The notes: a model not told the origin generated them from the sequence alone. Positions 9,699 through 19,997 are shown, counted from the stretch's first letter. The stretch is DNA of 64,000 bases from an uncultured Methylophilaceae bacterium (GCA_913009235.1 CAJVXS010000001.1:295960-359959); one strand, 5' to 3'. Made by a program: numbers and translations.

Positions 9699-10427
9699 AT
9701 GCACAATTTTAAAAAACTTCTCACATTGATCATGTTGATCATCATCGCTGGGTGTGGTGTTAGCATGCAAACAATCAAGCCATTTAAGATGGATATACAG
9801 CAAGGCAATGTGGTGACCTCTGAGATGTTGTTGAAGTTACGCCCGGGCATGACTAGATCACAAGTGAAATACATTTTGGGTACGCCACTATTGGTCGATA
9901 GCTTTCATTCAAATAGGTGGGATTATTTCTATCAGCTACGTAAACAAGGCAAAGTTGTTAATCAGCGCCGTGTGATTTTGGATTTTGAGGGCGGGTTATT
10001 AGCTCATGTGCGTGGAGATGTCGTGCCTGAAGGTGCTGAGATTAAGGCGTTGCCGATGGTTGAGCCTGTAGTAAAACCTGAGCCCGAACTGGTTGATGTG
10101 AAAGCGGCTGAAAAAATGGAGAAAGCTGTTAAGGTGCTTAAAGAGAAGTCCATTACTAGGGTGCCAAGTGCAGCAGATGCGCCAACAATGCCAGTATCAA
10201 CAAGTATTGCTTCAGAACGTCGGGGAGTGCCTGGGTTGGAGCGACAATTAGATGTCAGTCGAGTAGAGCGAGCTATGCCGGTGCCAGAGACTTTGCCAGA
10301 AGTGGAGTCTAAAGTAATGCCTAAAGCCAGGGAAGTGCAGTTAAAAAGCAAACCAAGTGACAGTTCGCTTTCATACCAAGAAGAGCCAGGTATTTTTGAA
10401 CGCTTATTGGAAAAAATAGGCTTTTGA
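9699..10427 (+). CDS. bamE: Outer membrane assembly lipoprotein BamE with a long C-terminal extension
   Basis: 242 residues, about twice the usual BamE length. The N-terminus is a lipoprotein signal: basic MHNFKK, a hydrophobic run, then a lipobox ending IIAGC at Cys19. Residues about 40-110 form the SmpA/OmlA domain: LRPGMTRSQVKYILGTP, then SNRWDYFYQLRKQGK. This is the small BAM-complex subunit that helps fold outer-membrane proteins. Beyond about residue 115 a Pro/Glu/Lys-rich segment of some 125 residues looks disordered (repeated VEPVVKPEPE-type sequence) and ends in a possible short helix, GIFERLLEKIGF. The core assignment is firm; the extension has no recognised function. Divergent from fur. 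Confidence 0.88.
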   Translation: MHNFKKLLTLIMLIIIAGCGVSMQTIKPFKMDIQQGNVVTSEMLLKLRPGMTRSQVKYILGTPLLVDSFHSNRWDYFYQLRKQGKVVNQRRVILDFEGGLLAHVRGDVVPEGAEIKALPMVEPVVKPEPELVDVKAAEKMEKAVKVLKEKSITRVPSAADAPTMPVSTSIASERRGVPGLERQLDVSRVERAMPVPETLPEVESKVMPKAREVQLKSKPSDSSLSYQEEPGIFERLLEKIGF

Positions 10428-10462
10428 TGGGGCATAAATTTATGGATACCAAAGATAAAAAC

Positions 10463-11266
10463 ATGAAAACAAAAGTAGTCATTACAGGTGTATCTGGGCG
10501 CATGGGAGTAGCTTTGTTAAAAGGCATTTTTACGGATGATGCGCTGACGCTGCATGCTGCAATCGATCGTTCAAGTAGTGATTTGGTCGGACAAGATGCT
10601 GGCGCACCATTTGGATTAACGTCGGGTGTGAAGGTGACTAGTGATTTAACAGAGGCGTTAATAAGTGCTGATGTGTTAGTCGACTTCACGCGGCCTGAGG
10701 CTGCAATGCAGTATTTGGCCGCATGTAAGCAAGCTGGTGTTCGGATGGTGATTGGAACAACAGGCTTTACTGAAGCAGAGAAGACTCAGATAGGGACTGC
10801 GGCGAAAAAGAATGCCGTTGTATTTGCTCCGAACATGAGCGTGGGTGTGACTTTGCTGATTAATTTGGTTGAGCAAGCGGCTAAAGTGCTTGATGAAGGT
10901 TACGATATTGAAGTGGTGGAAATGCATCACCGACATAAAGTGGATGCGCCTTCTGGTACAGCTTTACGTTTAGGCGAGGCTGCGGCAAAGGGTTTGGGCC
11001 AAGACTTAAAAGACTGTGCGGTTTATGCACGGGAAGGCGTCACAGGCGAGCGCGAAGCTGGAAAAATTGGATTTGCGACATTACGCGGCGGCGATGTTGT
11101 TGGTGACCATACAGTGATTTACGCCGGGGCTGGTGAACGTGTGGAAATTACACATAAGGCTAGTAGTCGTGCAACCTTCGCATTAGGGGCGCTGAGAGCA
11201 GCAAAATTTCTATCAGGCAAAGAAGCAGGCCTTTTCGATATGCAGGATGTATTAGGTTTTAAATAG
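10463..11266 (+). CDS. dapB: 4-hydroxy-tetrahydrodipicolinate reductase
   Basis: About 267 residues from the ATG at 10463. This start places the Rossmann motif TGVSGRMG at the N-terminus exactly as in the family. Earlier in-frame starts exist (ATG 10427, overlapping the bamE stop, and ATG 10442) and could give a 12-residue N-terminal extension. DapB reduces 4-hydroxy-tetrahydrodipicolinate with NAD(P)H in lysine and diaminopimelate synthesis. Visible motifs are DFTRPEA, GTTGFTEAE, APNMSVGVTLL and the catalytic/substrate block EVVEMHHRHKVDAPSGTA. It is downstream of bamE and separated from carA by 340 bp. Confidence 0.95.
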   Translation: MKTKVVITGVSGRMGVALLKGIFTDDALTLHAAIDRSSSDLVGQDAGAPFGLTSGVKVTSDLTEALISADVLVDFTRPEAAMQYLAACKQAGVRMVIGTTGFTEAEKTQIGTAAKKNAVVFAPNMSVGVTLLINLVEQAAKVLDEGYDIEVVEMHHRHKVDAPSGTALRLGEAAAKGLGQDLKDCAVYAREGVTGEREAGKIGFATLRGGDVVGDHTVIYAGAGERVEITHKASSRATFALGALRAAKFLSGKEAGLFDMQDVLGFK

Positions 11267-11454
11267 TCTTCAGTCTTCGTTTTAAATGGCGCTTGTTACG
11301 AATTCACTGAGTGGTGGGTGGGGATTGCATCGGGCGCAGCAAAAGAATTTTATCGGTGCATAACGTGTATTTTGGATAAGCTGGCTGCTTTAATTGGTGC
11401 AATATGCATACCATTTTTCTTTGAAAAATTCTCATAACAAACAACCTGCTATGC

Positions 11455-11483
11455 TTGAAACAAAAGTTTAATCCCGCTATAAT
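11455..11483 (+). promoter_or_regulatory. Sigma70 promoter of carAB
   Basis: TTGAAA at 11455-11460 and a perfect TATAAT at 11478-11483 with an optimal 17-bp spacer. Transcription would begin near 11490, giving a leader of about 100-120 nt before carA. It is among the best consensus promoters in the window. The upstream part of this 327-bp gap (11267-11450) shows no gene or clear terminator. Confidence 0.75.
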
Positions 11484-11499
11484 TCGTCAATTCTTGAAG

Positions 11500-11573
11500 C
11501 GGGAAGAGTATATTTACTTTTCCCGTTTTACATGTCTAGCACGAGCATTGTTGACTCAGTGCTACAATGCTCG
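11500..11573 (+). promoter_or_regulatory. Structured carAB leader: two perfect inverted repeats
   Basis: Two hairpins lie between the carAB promoter and carA. Hairpin 1 pairs CGGGAA (11500-11505) with TTCCCG (11520-11525) and is followed by TTTTA, so it resembles a weak terminator. Hairpin 2 pairs CGAGCATTG (11542-11550) with CAATGCTCG (11565-11573), a perfect 9-bp stem with a 14-nt loop, ending 35 nt before the likely start codon. carAB supplies carbamoyl phosphate to both pyrimidine and arginine synthesis, so leader control would make sense. The mechanism is not visible from the sequence. Confidence 0.45.
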
Positions 11574-11608
11574 CGAAAAATTAAACTAAGAAAATGAAGG
11601 AGCTACCA

Positions 11609-12757
11609 TTGCTGCAAACACGCCCTGTAGAAATGACACGAGCAATCTTAGTGTTAGCAGATGGAACAGTGTTTCGAGGTGCTTCAATGGGTGCTTCTGG
11701 TCACACGGTTGGTGAAGTCGTCTTTAATACGTCAATGACGGGCTACCAAGAGATTCTGACTGACCCTTCTTATGCCGAACAAATCGTTACACTCACATAT
11801 CCTCACATTGGTAATACCGGCGCAAATACTGAGGATGCTGAGTCAAGCAATGTGTGTGCATCAGGTTTGGTGATTCGAGATTTTCCTTTGCTAGTGAGTA
11901 ACTTCCGTAGTGATCAGTCGTTGTCAGCTTATTTGGCGGCTAATAATATTGTCGCGATTACTGACATTGATACGCGCCAGTTAACACGTGTGTTACGTGA
12001 TAAAGGTGCGCAAGCAGGTTGTATCTTGGTAGGTGATGATGCTGAGCAAGCATTGGCTTTAGCCAAAGGTTTTCCGGGGATGGCTGGGATGGATTTGGCG
12101 AAAGAAGTGACTTGTCAATCTGCTTATGAATATGTGGAAGGTGAGTGGCAATTAGGCAGTGGATATGATGTTGCTCCCGATAGTCAGCCTTACCATGTGG
12201 TGGCATTTGATTATGGTGTGAAACGTAATATTCTTCGCATGCTGATTTCGCGTGGTTGTAAGGTGACCGTGTTGCCAGCACAGGCAACAGCTGAGGAGGC
12301 GCTAAGCCATCAACCAGATGGCATTTTTCTATCCAATGGGCCAGGGGATCCTGAAGCATGTGATTATGCGATTAAAACCATTCAAACTTTACTAAAAGAG
12401 GACATCCCTACTTTTGGCATTTGCTTAGGCCATCAATTATTAGCTTTAGCTGGTGGTGCTAAAACCATTAAGATGAAGTTTGGACATCACGGCGCTAACC
12501 ACCCAGTTCAAGATGTCGAGAGCAAGCGTGTCTATATTACTAGTCAGAATCACGGCTTTGCTGTTGATGCAGAGAGCTTGCCAAGTAATATCAAAGTAAC
12601 GCATGTTTCATTGTTTGATGGCAGTCTGCAAGGCATCGCGTTAACAGACAAGCCAGCGTTTAGTTTTCAGGGGCACCCTGAGGCAAGCCCAGGCCCGACA
12701 GAAATGAGTTATTTATTTGATCGCTTTATTAGCATGATGCAAGAAGGGGCTAGCTAA
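11609..12757 (+). CDS. carA: Carbamoyl-phosphate synthase, small (glutaminase) subunit
   Basis: About 382 residues. It hydrolyses glutamine and passes ammonia to CarB. The N-terminal domain has [21 protein letters not shown]; the class I amidotransferase domain has the nucleophile elbow [14 protein letters not shown] (catalytic Cys) and the partner [10 protein letters not shown]. Start choice is open. A strong AAGGAG (11597-11602) sits 6 nt before TTG 11609, which I use. ATG 11594 lies upstream of that ribosome site, and ATG 11633 aligns best with E. coli CarA but has no ribosome site. The stop overlaps the carB start by one base (TAATG). Confidence 0.95.
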   Translation: MLQTRPVEMTRAILVLADGTVFRGASMGASGHTVGEVVFNTSMTGYQEILTDPSYAEQIVTLTYPHIGNTGANTEDAESSNVCASGLVIRDFPLLVSNFRSDQSLSAYLAANNIVAITDIDTRQLTRVLRDKGAQAGCILVGDDAEQALALAKGFPGMAGMDLAKEVTCQSAYEYVEGEWQLGSGYDVAPDSQPYHVVAFDYGVKRNILRMLISRGCKVTVLPAQATAEEALSHQPDGIFLSNGPGDPEACDYAIKTIQTLLKEDIPTFGICLGHQLLALAGGAKTIKMKFGHHGANHPVQDVESKRVYITSQNHGFAVDAESLPSNIKVTHVSLFDGSLQGIALTDKPAFSFQGHPEASPGPTEMSYLFDRFISMMQEGAS

Positions 12758-15700
12758 TGGCTAAGCGTATAGATATTAAATCCATCTTAATTATTGGAGC
12801 GGGTCCGATTGTCATCGGGCAAGCGTGTGAATTCGATTACTCAGGTGCGCAAGCTTGTAAAGCCTTGCGAGAAGAAGGCTACCGTGTCATTTTGGTGAAC
12901 TCTAATCCAGCGACTATCATGACCGATCCAGAAATGGCTGACGCAACTTATATTGAGCCAATCAGCTGGGGTGTAGTTGAAAAGATTATTGCAAAAGAAC
13001 GACCAGATGCTTTGTTGCCAACCATGGGTGGGCAAACGGCATTGAATTGTGCATTGGATTTAGATAGGCACGGCGTGCTAGAAAAATACAATGTAGAGAT
13101 GATTGGTGCTTCTAAGGATGCGATTGATAAAGCGGAAGATCGTCAAAAATTCAAAGAAGCTATGACTAAAATTGGTTTGGACTCTGCGCGTTCAATGATT
13201 GCGCATAGCATGGAAGAAGCTTCACAAGTGCAAGCTACTATTGGCTTTCCCGCTATTATTCGCCCTTCATTTACGATGGGCGGTAGCGGCGGCGGTATTG
13301 CTTATAACCGCGAAGAATTTGTTGCGATTTGTGAGAGAGGCTTGGAGGCCTCCCCAACCAATGAGTTGTTGATTGAAGAGTCGATGCTAGGTTGGAAGGA
13401 GTATGAGATGGAAGTGGTGCGCGACACCGCGGATAACTGCATCATCATTTGCTCAATTGAAAACTTAGACCCAATGGGCGTGCATACTGGCGACTCGATT
13501 ACGGTCGCGCCTGCACAAACGTTAACGGATAAAGAATATCAAATCCTACGTGATGCTTCGTTCGCAGTGTTGCGTGAAATCGGTGTCGATACGGGTGGTT
13601 CAAACGTACAGTTTGCGATTAACCCAGTAGATGGACGTATGATTGTGATTGAGATGAACCCGCGCGTATCGCGTTCATCAGCGCTTGCCTCAAAAGCAAC
13701 TGGTTTCCCTATTGCTAAAGTGGCGGCTAAGTTGGCGGTTGGCTTTACGTTAGATGAGCTTAGCAATGATATTACTGATGGTCAAACACCAGCCTCTTTT
13801 GAGCCTTCTATTGACTACGTGGTTACTAAGGTTCCACGTTTTGCATTCGAGAAATTCCCACAAGCGGATAGCCACTTAACGACACAGATGAAATCTGTGG
13901 GTGAAGTCATGGCTATTGGTCGCAGCTTTCAAGAGTCTTTCCAAAAAGCATTGCGTGGTCTTGAAGTCGGTGTGGACGGCTTGGACCCAATTACGACTGA
14001 TGTCGATGCCATTAAAAAAGAATTAGGTGCACCTAAGTCAGATCGAATTTGGTATCTAGGCGATGCATTTAGAATTGGTATGACTGTAGAAGAAATATTT
14101 GAGATTAGCAAAATTGATCCTTGGTTTTTAGCGCAGATAGAAGATTTGATTAAGCATGAGAAGGCGCTTCAAGGTAAGCATATTGCTGATTTAGATAAGA
14201 ATGCACTGTATCAATTGAAACGTGCAGGCTTCTCGGATTTACGTTTAGCTAAGCTGTTGGATACTGACCAGCATTCAGTGCGCGCTTATCGTCAAGCCTT
14301 AAATGTTCGTCCAGTCTACAAGCGAGTGGATACTTGTGCTGCAGAGTTTGCAACAGATACGGCTTATATGTATTCTACCTATGAAGAATACTGCGAATCA
14401 GAACCAAGTGATAAGAAAAAGATCATGGTGCTTGGCGGTGGTCCAAACCGTATTGGCCAGGGTATTGAGTTTGATTATTGCTGTGTACACGCTGCTTTTG
14501 CGATGCGCGATGATGGTTATGAAACCATTATGGTGAACTGTAACCCTGAAACGGTTTCTACCGATTATGATACATCTGATCGCTTGTATTTTGAGCCAGT
14601 GACATTGGAAGATGTGCTTGAAATTGTCAATATCGAGAAACCAACAGGTGTGATTGTGCAATATGGTGGTCAAACACCATTGAAACTAGCGCGCGCTTTA
14701 GAAAAAGCAGGGGTGGCAATTATTGGAACGTCGCCTGATGCGATTGACTGTGCTGAAGATCGTGAACGCTTCCAAAAACTGTTGGAAGAACTTGATCTTA
14801 AACAGCCGCCCAACCGTACTGCCCGTGCGGCAGAAGAAGCGATTTGCTTAGCAGAGGAAATTGGTTATCCATTGGTTGTGCGTCCAAGCTATGTGCTTGG
14901 TGGTCGTGCAATGGAAATCGTACACGAACAAAGTCAGTTGGAGCGCTATATGCGTGAAGCCGTTAAGGTTTCTAATGATTCACCTGTGTTGTTAGACCGA
15001 TTCTTAAACGATGCAATAGAAATTGATGTTGATGCGATTTGTGATGGCGAAGAAGTGTTAATTGGCGGCATCATGCAGCATATTGAGCAAGCTGGTGTTC
15101 ACTCGGGTGATTCTGCTTGTTCATTGCCACCTTTCAGTTTAAGCGCTGAACTACAAGACGATCTGCGTGATCAGACGGCCAAAATGGCTTTAGCACTGGG
15201 AGTTAAAGGCTTGATGAATGTACAATTTGCGATTCAAGGCACGACAGTTTATGTATTAGAAGTGAACCCGCGTGCTTCACGTACCGTGCCATTTGTTTCT
15301 AAAGCTTGTGGCTTGCAGCTAGCGAAGATTGCGGCACGTTGCATGGAGGGTCAGAGCCTGAAATCACAGGGTATGATGAAAGAAATTATACCGCCTTATT
15401 ACTCAGTTAAAGAAGCGGTATTCCCTTTCATTAAGTTTCCTGGTGTCGATACGATTCTTGGTCCAGAAATGAAGTCAACTGGTGAAGTAATGGGTGTTGG
15501 TATGGCATTTGCAGAAGCTTTTGTGAAGTCGCAGCTAGGCGCTTCAGTGGTGTTGCCAGAAGGTGGTAAAGCATTTATCAGTGTGCGCAAGGAAGACCAT
15601 GAGAAAGTGGTTGATATTGCCAAAGACCTTACTAAATTAGGGTTTGAGTTAGTTGCGACCAAAGGCACTGCCAGAACGCTAGTAAAACATGGCTTAACGG

Positions 15701-15960
15701 TCACTTTTGTTAACAAGGTGGCAGAGGGTAGGCCGCACGTGGTTGATATGATCAAAAACAATGAGATTGATTTTATTGTGAATGTGACCGAAGATAAAAA
15801 AGCGGTGGCAGATTCTTATGAAATTCGAGACAGTGCTTTACAGAACAAAGTCACTTATTACACGACAGTGGCTGGTGCAAAAGCCGCATGTGTTGGTATG
15901 ATGGAGATGGAAGAGCTAAATGTTGAGTCTATTCAAAACTTGCACAAGAAGCTTGCGTAA
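12757..15960 (+). CDS. carB: Carbamoyl-phosphate synthase, large subunit
   Basis: 1067 residues, the usual length. It makes carbamoyl phosphate from bicarbonate, two ATP and ammonia from CarA. Two homologous ATP-grasp halves are visible: the first opens with [19 protein letters not shown], the second with [19 protein letters not shown] near residue 560. Each carries the glycine-rich ATP loop ([20 protein letters not shown]) and a [11 protein letters not shown] or MNPRVSRSS metal-site motif. The C-terminal MGS-like domain (about 935-1067), where allosteric effectors bind in E. coli, is present. Start overlaps the carA stop by one base. A terminator hairpin follows 30 bp after the stop. Confidence 0.98.
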   Translation: MAKRIDIKSILIIGAGPIVIGQACEFDYSGAQACKALREEGYRVILVNSNPATIMTDPEMADATYIEPISWGVVEKIIAKERPDALLPTMGGQTALNCALDLDRHGVLEKYNVEMIGASKDAIDKAEDRQKFKEAMTKIGLDSARSMIAHSMEEASQVQATIGFPAIIRPSFTMGGSGGGIAYNREEFVAICERGLEASPTNELLIEESMLGWKEYEMEVVRDTADNCIIICSIENLDPMGVHTGDSITVAPAQTLTDKEYQILRDASFAVLREIGVDTGGSNVQFAINPVDGRMIVIEMNPRVSRSSALASKATGFPIAKVAAKLAVGFTLDELSNDITDGQTPASFEPSIDYVVTKVPRFAFEKFPQADSHLTTQMKSVGEVMAIGRSFQESFQKALRGLEVGVDGLDPITTDVDAIKKELGAPKSDRIWYLGDAFRIGMTVEEIFEISKIDPWFLAQIEDLIKHEKALQGKHIADLDKNALYQLKRAGFSDLRLAKLLDTDQHSVRAYRQALNVRPVYKRVDTCAAEFATDTAYMYSTYEEYCESEPSDKKKIMVLGGGPNRIGQGIEFDYCCVHAAFAMRDDGYETIMVNCNPETVSTDYDTSDRLYFEPVTLEDVLEIVNIEKPTGVIVQYGGQTPLKLARALEKAGVAIIGTSPDAIDCAEDRERFQKLLEELDLKQPPNRTARAAEEAICLAEEIGYPLVVRPSYVLGGRAMEIVHEQSQLERYMREAVKVSNDSPVLLDRFLNDAIEIDVDAICDGEEVLIGGIMQHIEQAGVHSGDSACSLPPFSLSAELQDDLRDQTAKMALALGVKGLMNVQFAIQGTTVYVLEVNPRASRTVPFVSKACGLQLAKIAARCMEGQSLKSQGMMKEIIPPYYSVKEAVFPFIKFPGVDTILGPEMKSTGEVMGVGMAFAEAFVKSQLGASVVLPEGGKAFISVRKEDHEKVVDIAKDLTKLGFELVATKGTARTLVKHGLTVTFVNKVAEGRPHVVDMIKNNEIDFIVNVTEDKKAVADSYEIRDSALQNKVTYYTTVAGAKAACVGMMEMEELNVESIQNLHKKLA

Positions 15961-15989
15961 AATACACTGGATCTATTGAAGATTATTTA

Positions 15990-16021
15990 AAACCACGCTC
16001 AGCGAGTGTGGTTTATTTTTT
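15990..16021 (+). terminator. Intrinsic terminator after carB
   Basis: AAACCACGCTC (15990-16000) pairs with GAGTGTGGTTT (16004-16014) around an AGC loop, with one G-T wobble, followed by ATTTTTTT. It is a classic rho-independent terminator. It ends about 17 bp before greA, so greA probably has its own promoter or depends on readthrough. Confidence 0.8.
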
Positions 16022-16037
16022 ATAAAGGTATATAAGT

Positions 16038-16520
16038 ATGGCAGGACATCAAGTTCCAGTAACAGTGCGTGGCAGCGAATTGCTTAAAGCAGAGCTGCTC
16101 CAGCTTAGGTCTGAGGATCGCCCAAATGTAATTCAAGCCATTTCAGAAGCAAGAGAGCAAGGTGACTTGTCTGAAAATGCAGAATATGAAGCGGCAAAAG
16201 AAAAGCAAAGCTTTATTGAAGGCCGCATTTCAGAGTTGGAAGGTAAGTTATCTAATTTACAAATCATTGATACAAGAACCTTAAATACTGAAGGCAGTGT
16301 TGTCTTCGGTGCGACGGTGAGATTCGAAGATGTGGATTCTAGCGAGAGTAAAACCTATCAAATTGTTGGTGAAGATGAGGCGGATATTAAAAGTGGAATG
16401 ATTTCAATCGCCTCTCCAATTGCCCGTGCATTAATTGGTAAATCAGAAGGTGATATTGCTGAAGTTAAGGCGCCAGGTGGCATTAAAGAGTATGAAATTA
16501 TCGAGGTATTATACGTTTAA
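16038..16520 (+). CDS. greA: Transcription elongation factor GreA
   Basis: 160 residues. It rescues backtracked RNA polymerase by stimulating transcript cleavage through the secondary channel. The N-terminal coiled coil (about 10-75) carries the tip acidic motif in EAREQGDLSENAEYEAAKE, where the D and E coordinate the cleavage magnesium. The C-terminal FKBP-like domain has YQIVGEDEAD and SPIARALIGKSEGD. It follows the carB terminator; a frameshifted DUF4149 gene begins 2 bp after its stop. Confidence 0.97.
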   Translation: MAGHQVPVTVRGSELLKAELLQLRSEDRPNVIQAISEAREQGDLSENAEYEAAKEKQSFIEGRISELEGKLSNLQIIDTRTLNTEGSVVFGATVRFEDVDSSESKTYQIVGEDEADIKSGMISIASPIARALIGKSEGDIAEVKAPGGIKEYEIIEVLYV

Positions 16521-16522
16521 TT

Positions 16523-16964
16523 ATGCTACATAAGCTATCCATTGTTATAGTGACTTTTTGGGTGGGTAGCCTATGGGTGACTGGTCTAACTGCCAGCATC
16601 TTGTTTGATGTGATTCAGGATGGGGAATTAGCGGGTGAGGTGGCAGGCCACTTGTTTGCAGTCGTGAGTTATATTGGGTTGTGGCTTGTATTTATTATTA
16701 CAACGTTGGTTAGTAGCGAAAAATGTAATCTTTAAGCAAGTCTGTTTTAGGATTGTGGTTGCGATGGTATGCCTAATAGTGATTGGTTGCTTTGGCATAC
16801 AAGCCCACTTGGCACAGCTGAAAGTAGATGCCTATCCTGTTGCTGTGATGGAAAGTGAATACGCTAGTCAGTTTGCGGCATGGCACGGCATATCTGATGC
16901 AGTTTACTTGGTTGAGTGCTTGTTGGGCTTGGCTTTGGTGCTTAATGTTCGAACAGAGCAGTAA
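16523..16964 (+). pseudogene. DUF4149-like membrane protein split by a +1 frameshift
   Basis: Two overlapping frames together spell one four-helix membrane protein of about 146 residues. Frame 1 (from ATG 16523) gives the N-terminal half: TFWVGSLWVTGLTASILF, then HLFAVVSYIG. At about 16676-16678 (GGG) the homologous sequence passes to the +1 frame as GCGLYLLLQRW, and continues to IQAHLAQLKVDAYPV, WHGISDAVYLVECLLG and the stop at 16964. Removing one G from ATTGGGTTG restores a continuous frame. Without that, frame 1 stops at 16735. This may be a real inactivating insertion, a sequencing error, or less likely slippage. The ATG sits 2 bp after greA. The function of DUF4149 proteins is unknown to me. 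Confidence 0.65.
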
Positions 16965-16982
16965 AGCTATTACTGCAAAGAA

Positions 16983-17291
16983 TTACAGCTTAGGAATATG
17001 GATTTTATGTTTTTCTTTAATTGTTTCGCTAGCACGGTAAATTACTAACTGTTTACCAATGTGATGCACTGCTACAGCACTTTTTTTTTCGCAAATAGCC
17101 GTATAAATGGCTTGCCGTGCGTCTCTGTCATCACCAGCAACTTTAATTTTAATCAGCTCATGCGAATTTAAGGCACTGTCAATTTCTTTTAATACGTTTT
17201 CTGTCAGGCCTTTGTCTCCAATCATGACAACTGGACTGAGATTATGGGCAATGCCACGTAGGTGGCTGATTTGTTTAGGGTCTAATTTCAT
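16983..17291 (-). CDS. yhbY: YhbY-type CRM-domain RNA-binding protein
   Basis: 102 residues, a single CRM (CRS1-YhbY) domain. The hallmark GxxG loop appears as MIGDKGLTENVLKEID near residues 23-38, after KQISHLRGIAHNLSP, and the LIKIKVAGDD strand follows. YhbY binds pre-50S ribosomal particles, so a role in ribosome assembly is the family expectation. It is divergent from rlmE with 79 bp between, the standard proteobacterial yhbY/rlmE arrangement, which supports a shared rRNA theme. Its 3' end converges on the frameshifted DUF4149 gene. Confidence 0.92.
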   Translation of the reverse strand: MKLDPKQISHLRGIAHNLSPVVMIGDKGLTENVLKEIDSALNSHELIKIKVAGDDRDARQAIYTAICEKKSAVAVHHIGKQLVIYRASETIKEKHKIHIPKL

Positions 17292-17370
17292 GAGTTGGTA
17301 TGTTTTTTAGAATCTTTAGATGGACGAATTTTATCATGAATTCATATAATAAACATGAAGCCTTATAGAT

Positions 17371-17988
17371 ATGAAACTAAGTAATCGTAGTAAAGCCTGG
17401 ATGCAAGAGCATCTGAACGATGAGTACGTGAAGCGTGCACAAAAAGAAGGTTATCGAGCACGCGCAGCCTATAAGCTGATTGAAATTGACGATAAAGATA
17501 TGCTGATTAAACCGGGGATGACGATTGTTGATCTTGGGTCAGCCCCAGGTAGCTGGTGCCAAGTTGCTCAACAACGCTTAAAAGGTCAGGGGCGCATTAT
17601 TGGTTTGGATTTATTGGATATGCATCCTATTCCTGGTGTAGAGTTTATTCAAGGTGACTTTCGGGAGGAAGGTGCTCTGACAGAATTGGAAGAAAAGTTA
17701 AATAATAAACCCGTCGACCTTGTGATTGCCGATATGGCCCCCAATATAAGTGGGGTGAAAGATGCCGACCAAGCTGGCACTGTTTATTTGACGGAGCTGG
17801 CGCTGGAATTTAACCAGCAGTGGTTGAAACCAAAGGGCAACTTCTTAGTCAAAGTTTTCATCGGCGTAGGGTTTGATGATATTGTCAAGCGGATGCGGTT
17901 AGAGTTTGAGAAAGTTGTGACAAGGAAACCAAAAGCTTCAAGAGGGCGTAGCAACGAAACCTATTTGCTTGGGCTAGGCCGTAAGTGA
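17371..17988 (+). CDS. rlmE: 23S rRNA (uridine-2'-O) methyltransferase RlmE
   Basis: 205 residues. It methylates the 2'-O of a uridine in the 23S A-loop (U2552 in E. coli numbering) on the 50S subunit. The K-D-K-E tetrad can be placed: Lys in RAAYKLIEID, Asp in VIADMAPNISG, Lys in NFLVKVFIG and Glu in SNETYLLGLG. The SAM-binding loop is VDLGSAPGSWCQVA near residue 53. The next gene is ftsH, as in E. coli (formerly ftsJ-ftsH). The N-terminal basic stretch SNRSKAWMQEHLND matches the family. Confidence 0.97.
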   Translation: MKLSNRSKAWMQEHLNDEYVKRAQKEGYRARAAYKLIEIDDKDMLIKPGMTIVDLGSAPGSWCQVAQQRLKGQGRIIGLDLLDMHPIPGVEFIQGDFREEGALTELEEKLNNKPVDLVIADMAPNISGVKDADQAGTVYLTELALEFNQQWLKPKGNFLVKVFIGVGFDDIVKRMRLEFEKVVTRKPKASRGRSNETYLLGLGRK

Positions 17989-18076
17989 TTGAGGCAAGCA
18001 AGTAGACATTAATTGTACAAAGTTATTTGGCAGTGTAGTTTTATCATGAACAGCCAAGTTTAAAAAGGAAAAGCTA

Positions 18077-19972
18077 GTGAATAATACCGCAAAGAACATT
18101 GCCATTTGGATTGCTATTGCGTTTGTGTTGATGACTGTGTTTCAACAGTTTGGCGGCACGAATAAAGCATCGTCTCAAATTGTCTATTCGCAATTTATGG
18201 AGGATGTGAAAAAGGGTCAAGTCCAAAAAGTGCAGATTTCTGGACGGATTATTCGCGGCACAACAAGAGACAACAAAACATTCAGCACGTTTGCGCCGAG
18301 CGATTTATGGATGGTTAGTGACTTACTCAAATACAATGTTGAGGTTGAAGCTAAAGCTGAAGAGAAGCGCTCACTATTGCTAGAGATTCTGATGTCATGG
18401 TTCCCGATGATCTTGTTGATTGGCGTTTGGATTTTCTTTATGCGCCAAATGCAAGGTGGGGGTAAAGGTGGCGGCCCTTTCTCTTTTGGTAAGAGTAAAG
18501 CAAGGCAGTTGGATGAAACGAGCAATCAAACAACGTTTGCTGATGTAGCAGGTTGTGATGAAGCGAAAGAAGAGGTGGCTGAGCTAGTTGATTTCTTACG
18601 CGACCCAAGTAGATTTCAAGAATTAGGTGGCCGTATGCCGCGCGGTGTGTTGATGGTGGGCCAACCAGGTACAGGTAAAACGTTATTAGCACGTGCAATT
18701 GCGGGTGAGGCAAAAGTGCCTTTCTTTACGATTTCTGGTTCGGATTTTGTGGAAATGTTTGTCGGGGTTGGTGCATCACGGGTGCGCGATATGTTTGAAA
18801 CGGCCAAGAAAAACTCACCTTGTATTATCTTTATTGATGAGATTGATGCAGTAGGGCGTAGCCGAGGATCAGGCACTGGTGGCGGTAACGATGAGCGTGA
18901 GCAAACATTAAACCAAATGCTGGTTGAAATGGATGGTTTTGAAGCAAACTCTGGTGTAATTGTGATTGCGGCAACTAACCGCGCTGATATTTTAGATAAA
19001 GCCTTATTGCGTCCTGGGCGCTTTGACCGTCAGGTGATGGTTGGATTGCCAGATATTAAAGGTCGCGAACAAATACTATTGGTGCATATGCGTAAAGTGC
19101 CATCTGACCCAGGTGTGAAAGCAGATATCTTAGCCCGCGGCACACCAGGTATGAGTGGTGCAGATTTGGCTAACCTTGTGAATGAAGCTGCGCTGTTTGC
19201 AGCTCGACGTAATAAGCGCATGGTTGACATGGAGGATTATGAAGATGCTAAAGATAAAATCTTCATGGGGCCTGAGCGTAAATCAATGGTCATGCGTGAA
19301 GAAGAGCGTCGTAACACGGCTTACCATGAGTCAGGTCATGCGGTGGTAGCAAAGCTATTGCCAAATGCAGATCCAGTACACAAAGTGACGATTATGCCGC
19401 GTGGGTGGGCATTAGGTTTAACATGGCAATTGCCAGAGTTTGATCGTATTAGTAATTACAAGGTCAAAATGCTAGAAGAGATTGCTATTTTGTTTGGTGG
19501 TCGAATTGCAGAAGAAGTGTTTGTGAATCAAATGTCGACAGGCGCTTCTAATGACTTTGAACGCGCAACTAAACTTGCACGAGATATGGTGACTAAATAT
19601 GGGATGAGTGATGCTTTAGGTATCATGGTATATGCGGGGGATGAGCAGGAATCATTCTTTGGTAGTATCAGTGCTAAGACAGTTTCAGAAGCAACACAGC
19701 AAAAAGTGGATACTGAAATTCGTCGCATCCTTGATGAGCAATATGCGGTTGCGCGTAAGTTGCTAGAAGATAACCGTGACAAAGTTGAAGCAATGACAGC
19801 TGCACTCCTGGAGTTTGAAACCATCGATGCAGATCAAATTGATGACATAATGGGGGGTTTGCCAGCAAGAAAGCCAAAGCCAAAAGAGCCAAGTAAAAAC
19901 GACACTAGCAACACAGGTGGTGACGCGGCATCAGCGGTAGCGCCCAAGCCACAACCGAGCATGAAAAGTTAA
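18077..19972 (+). CDS. ftsH: ATP-dependent zinc metalloprotease FtsH
   Basis: 631 residues from a GTG start with GGAA upstream. Membrane-anchored AAA+ protease that degrades unfolded membrane proteins and regulators such as sigma32 and LpxC in E. coli. Two transmembrane helices (about 7-24 and 101-122) flank a short periplasmic domain. Walker A is GQPGTGKT at 195-202, Walker [12 protein letters not shown] near 255, and the second region of homology includes [20 protein letters not shown]. The zinc-site HESGH lies near residue 418. The C-terminal tail is Lys/Pro-rich and looks disordered. It follows rlmE by 88 bp; a strong hairpin separates it from folP. Confidence 0.98.
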   Translation: MNNTAKNIAIWIAIAFVLMTVFQQFGGTNKASSQIVYSQFMEDVKKGQVQKVQISGRIIRGTTRDNKTFSTFAPSDLWMVSDLLKYNVEVEAKAEEKRSLLLEILMSWFPMILLIGVWIFFMRQMQGGGKGGGPFSFGKSKARQLDETSNQTTFADVAGCDEAKEEVAELVDFLRDPSRFQELGGRMPRGVLMVGQPGTGKTLLARAIAGEAKVPFFTISGSDFVEMFVGVGASRVRDMFETAKKNSPCIIFIDEIDAVGRSRGSGTGGGNDEREQTLNQMLVEMDGFEANSGVIVIAATNRADILDKALLRPGRFDRQVMVGLPDIKGREQILLVHMRKVPSDPGVKADILARGTPGMSGADLANLVNEAALFAARRNKRMVDMEDYEDAKDKIFMGPERKSMVMREEERRNTAYHESGHAVVAKLLPNADPVHKVTIMPRGWALGLTWQLPEFDRISNYKVKMLEEIAILFGGRIAEEVFVNQMSTGASNDFERATKLARDMVTKYGMSDALGIMVYAGDEQESFFGSISAKTVSEATQQKVDTEIRRILDEQYAVARKLLEDNRDKVEAMTAALLEFETIDADQIDDIMGGLPARKPKPKEPSKNDTSNTGGDAASAVAPKPQPSMKS

Positions 19973-19997
19973 TTGCTACTATACGAGTTAGGTTAAA

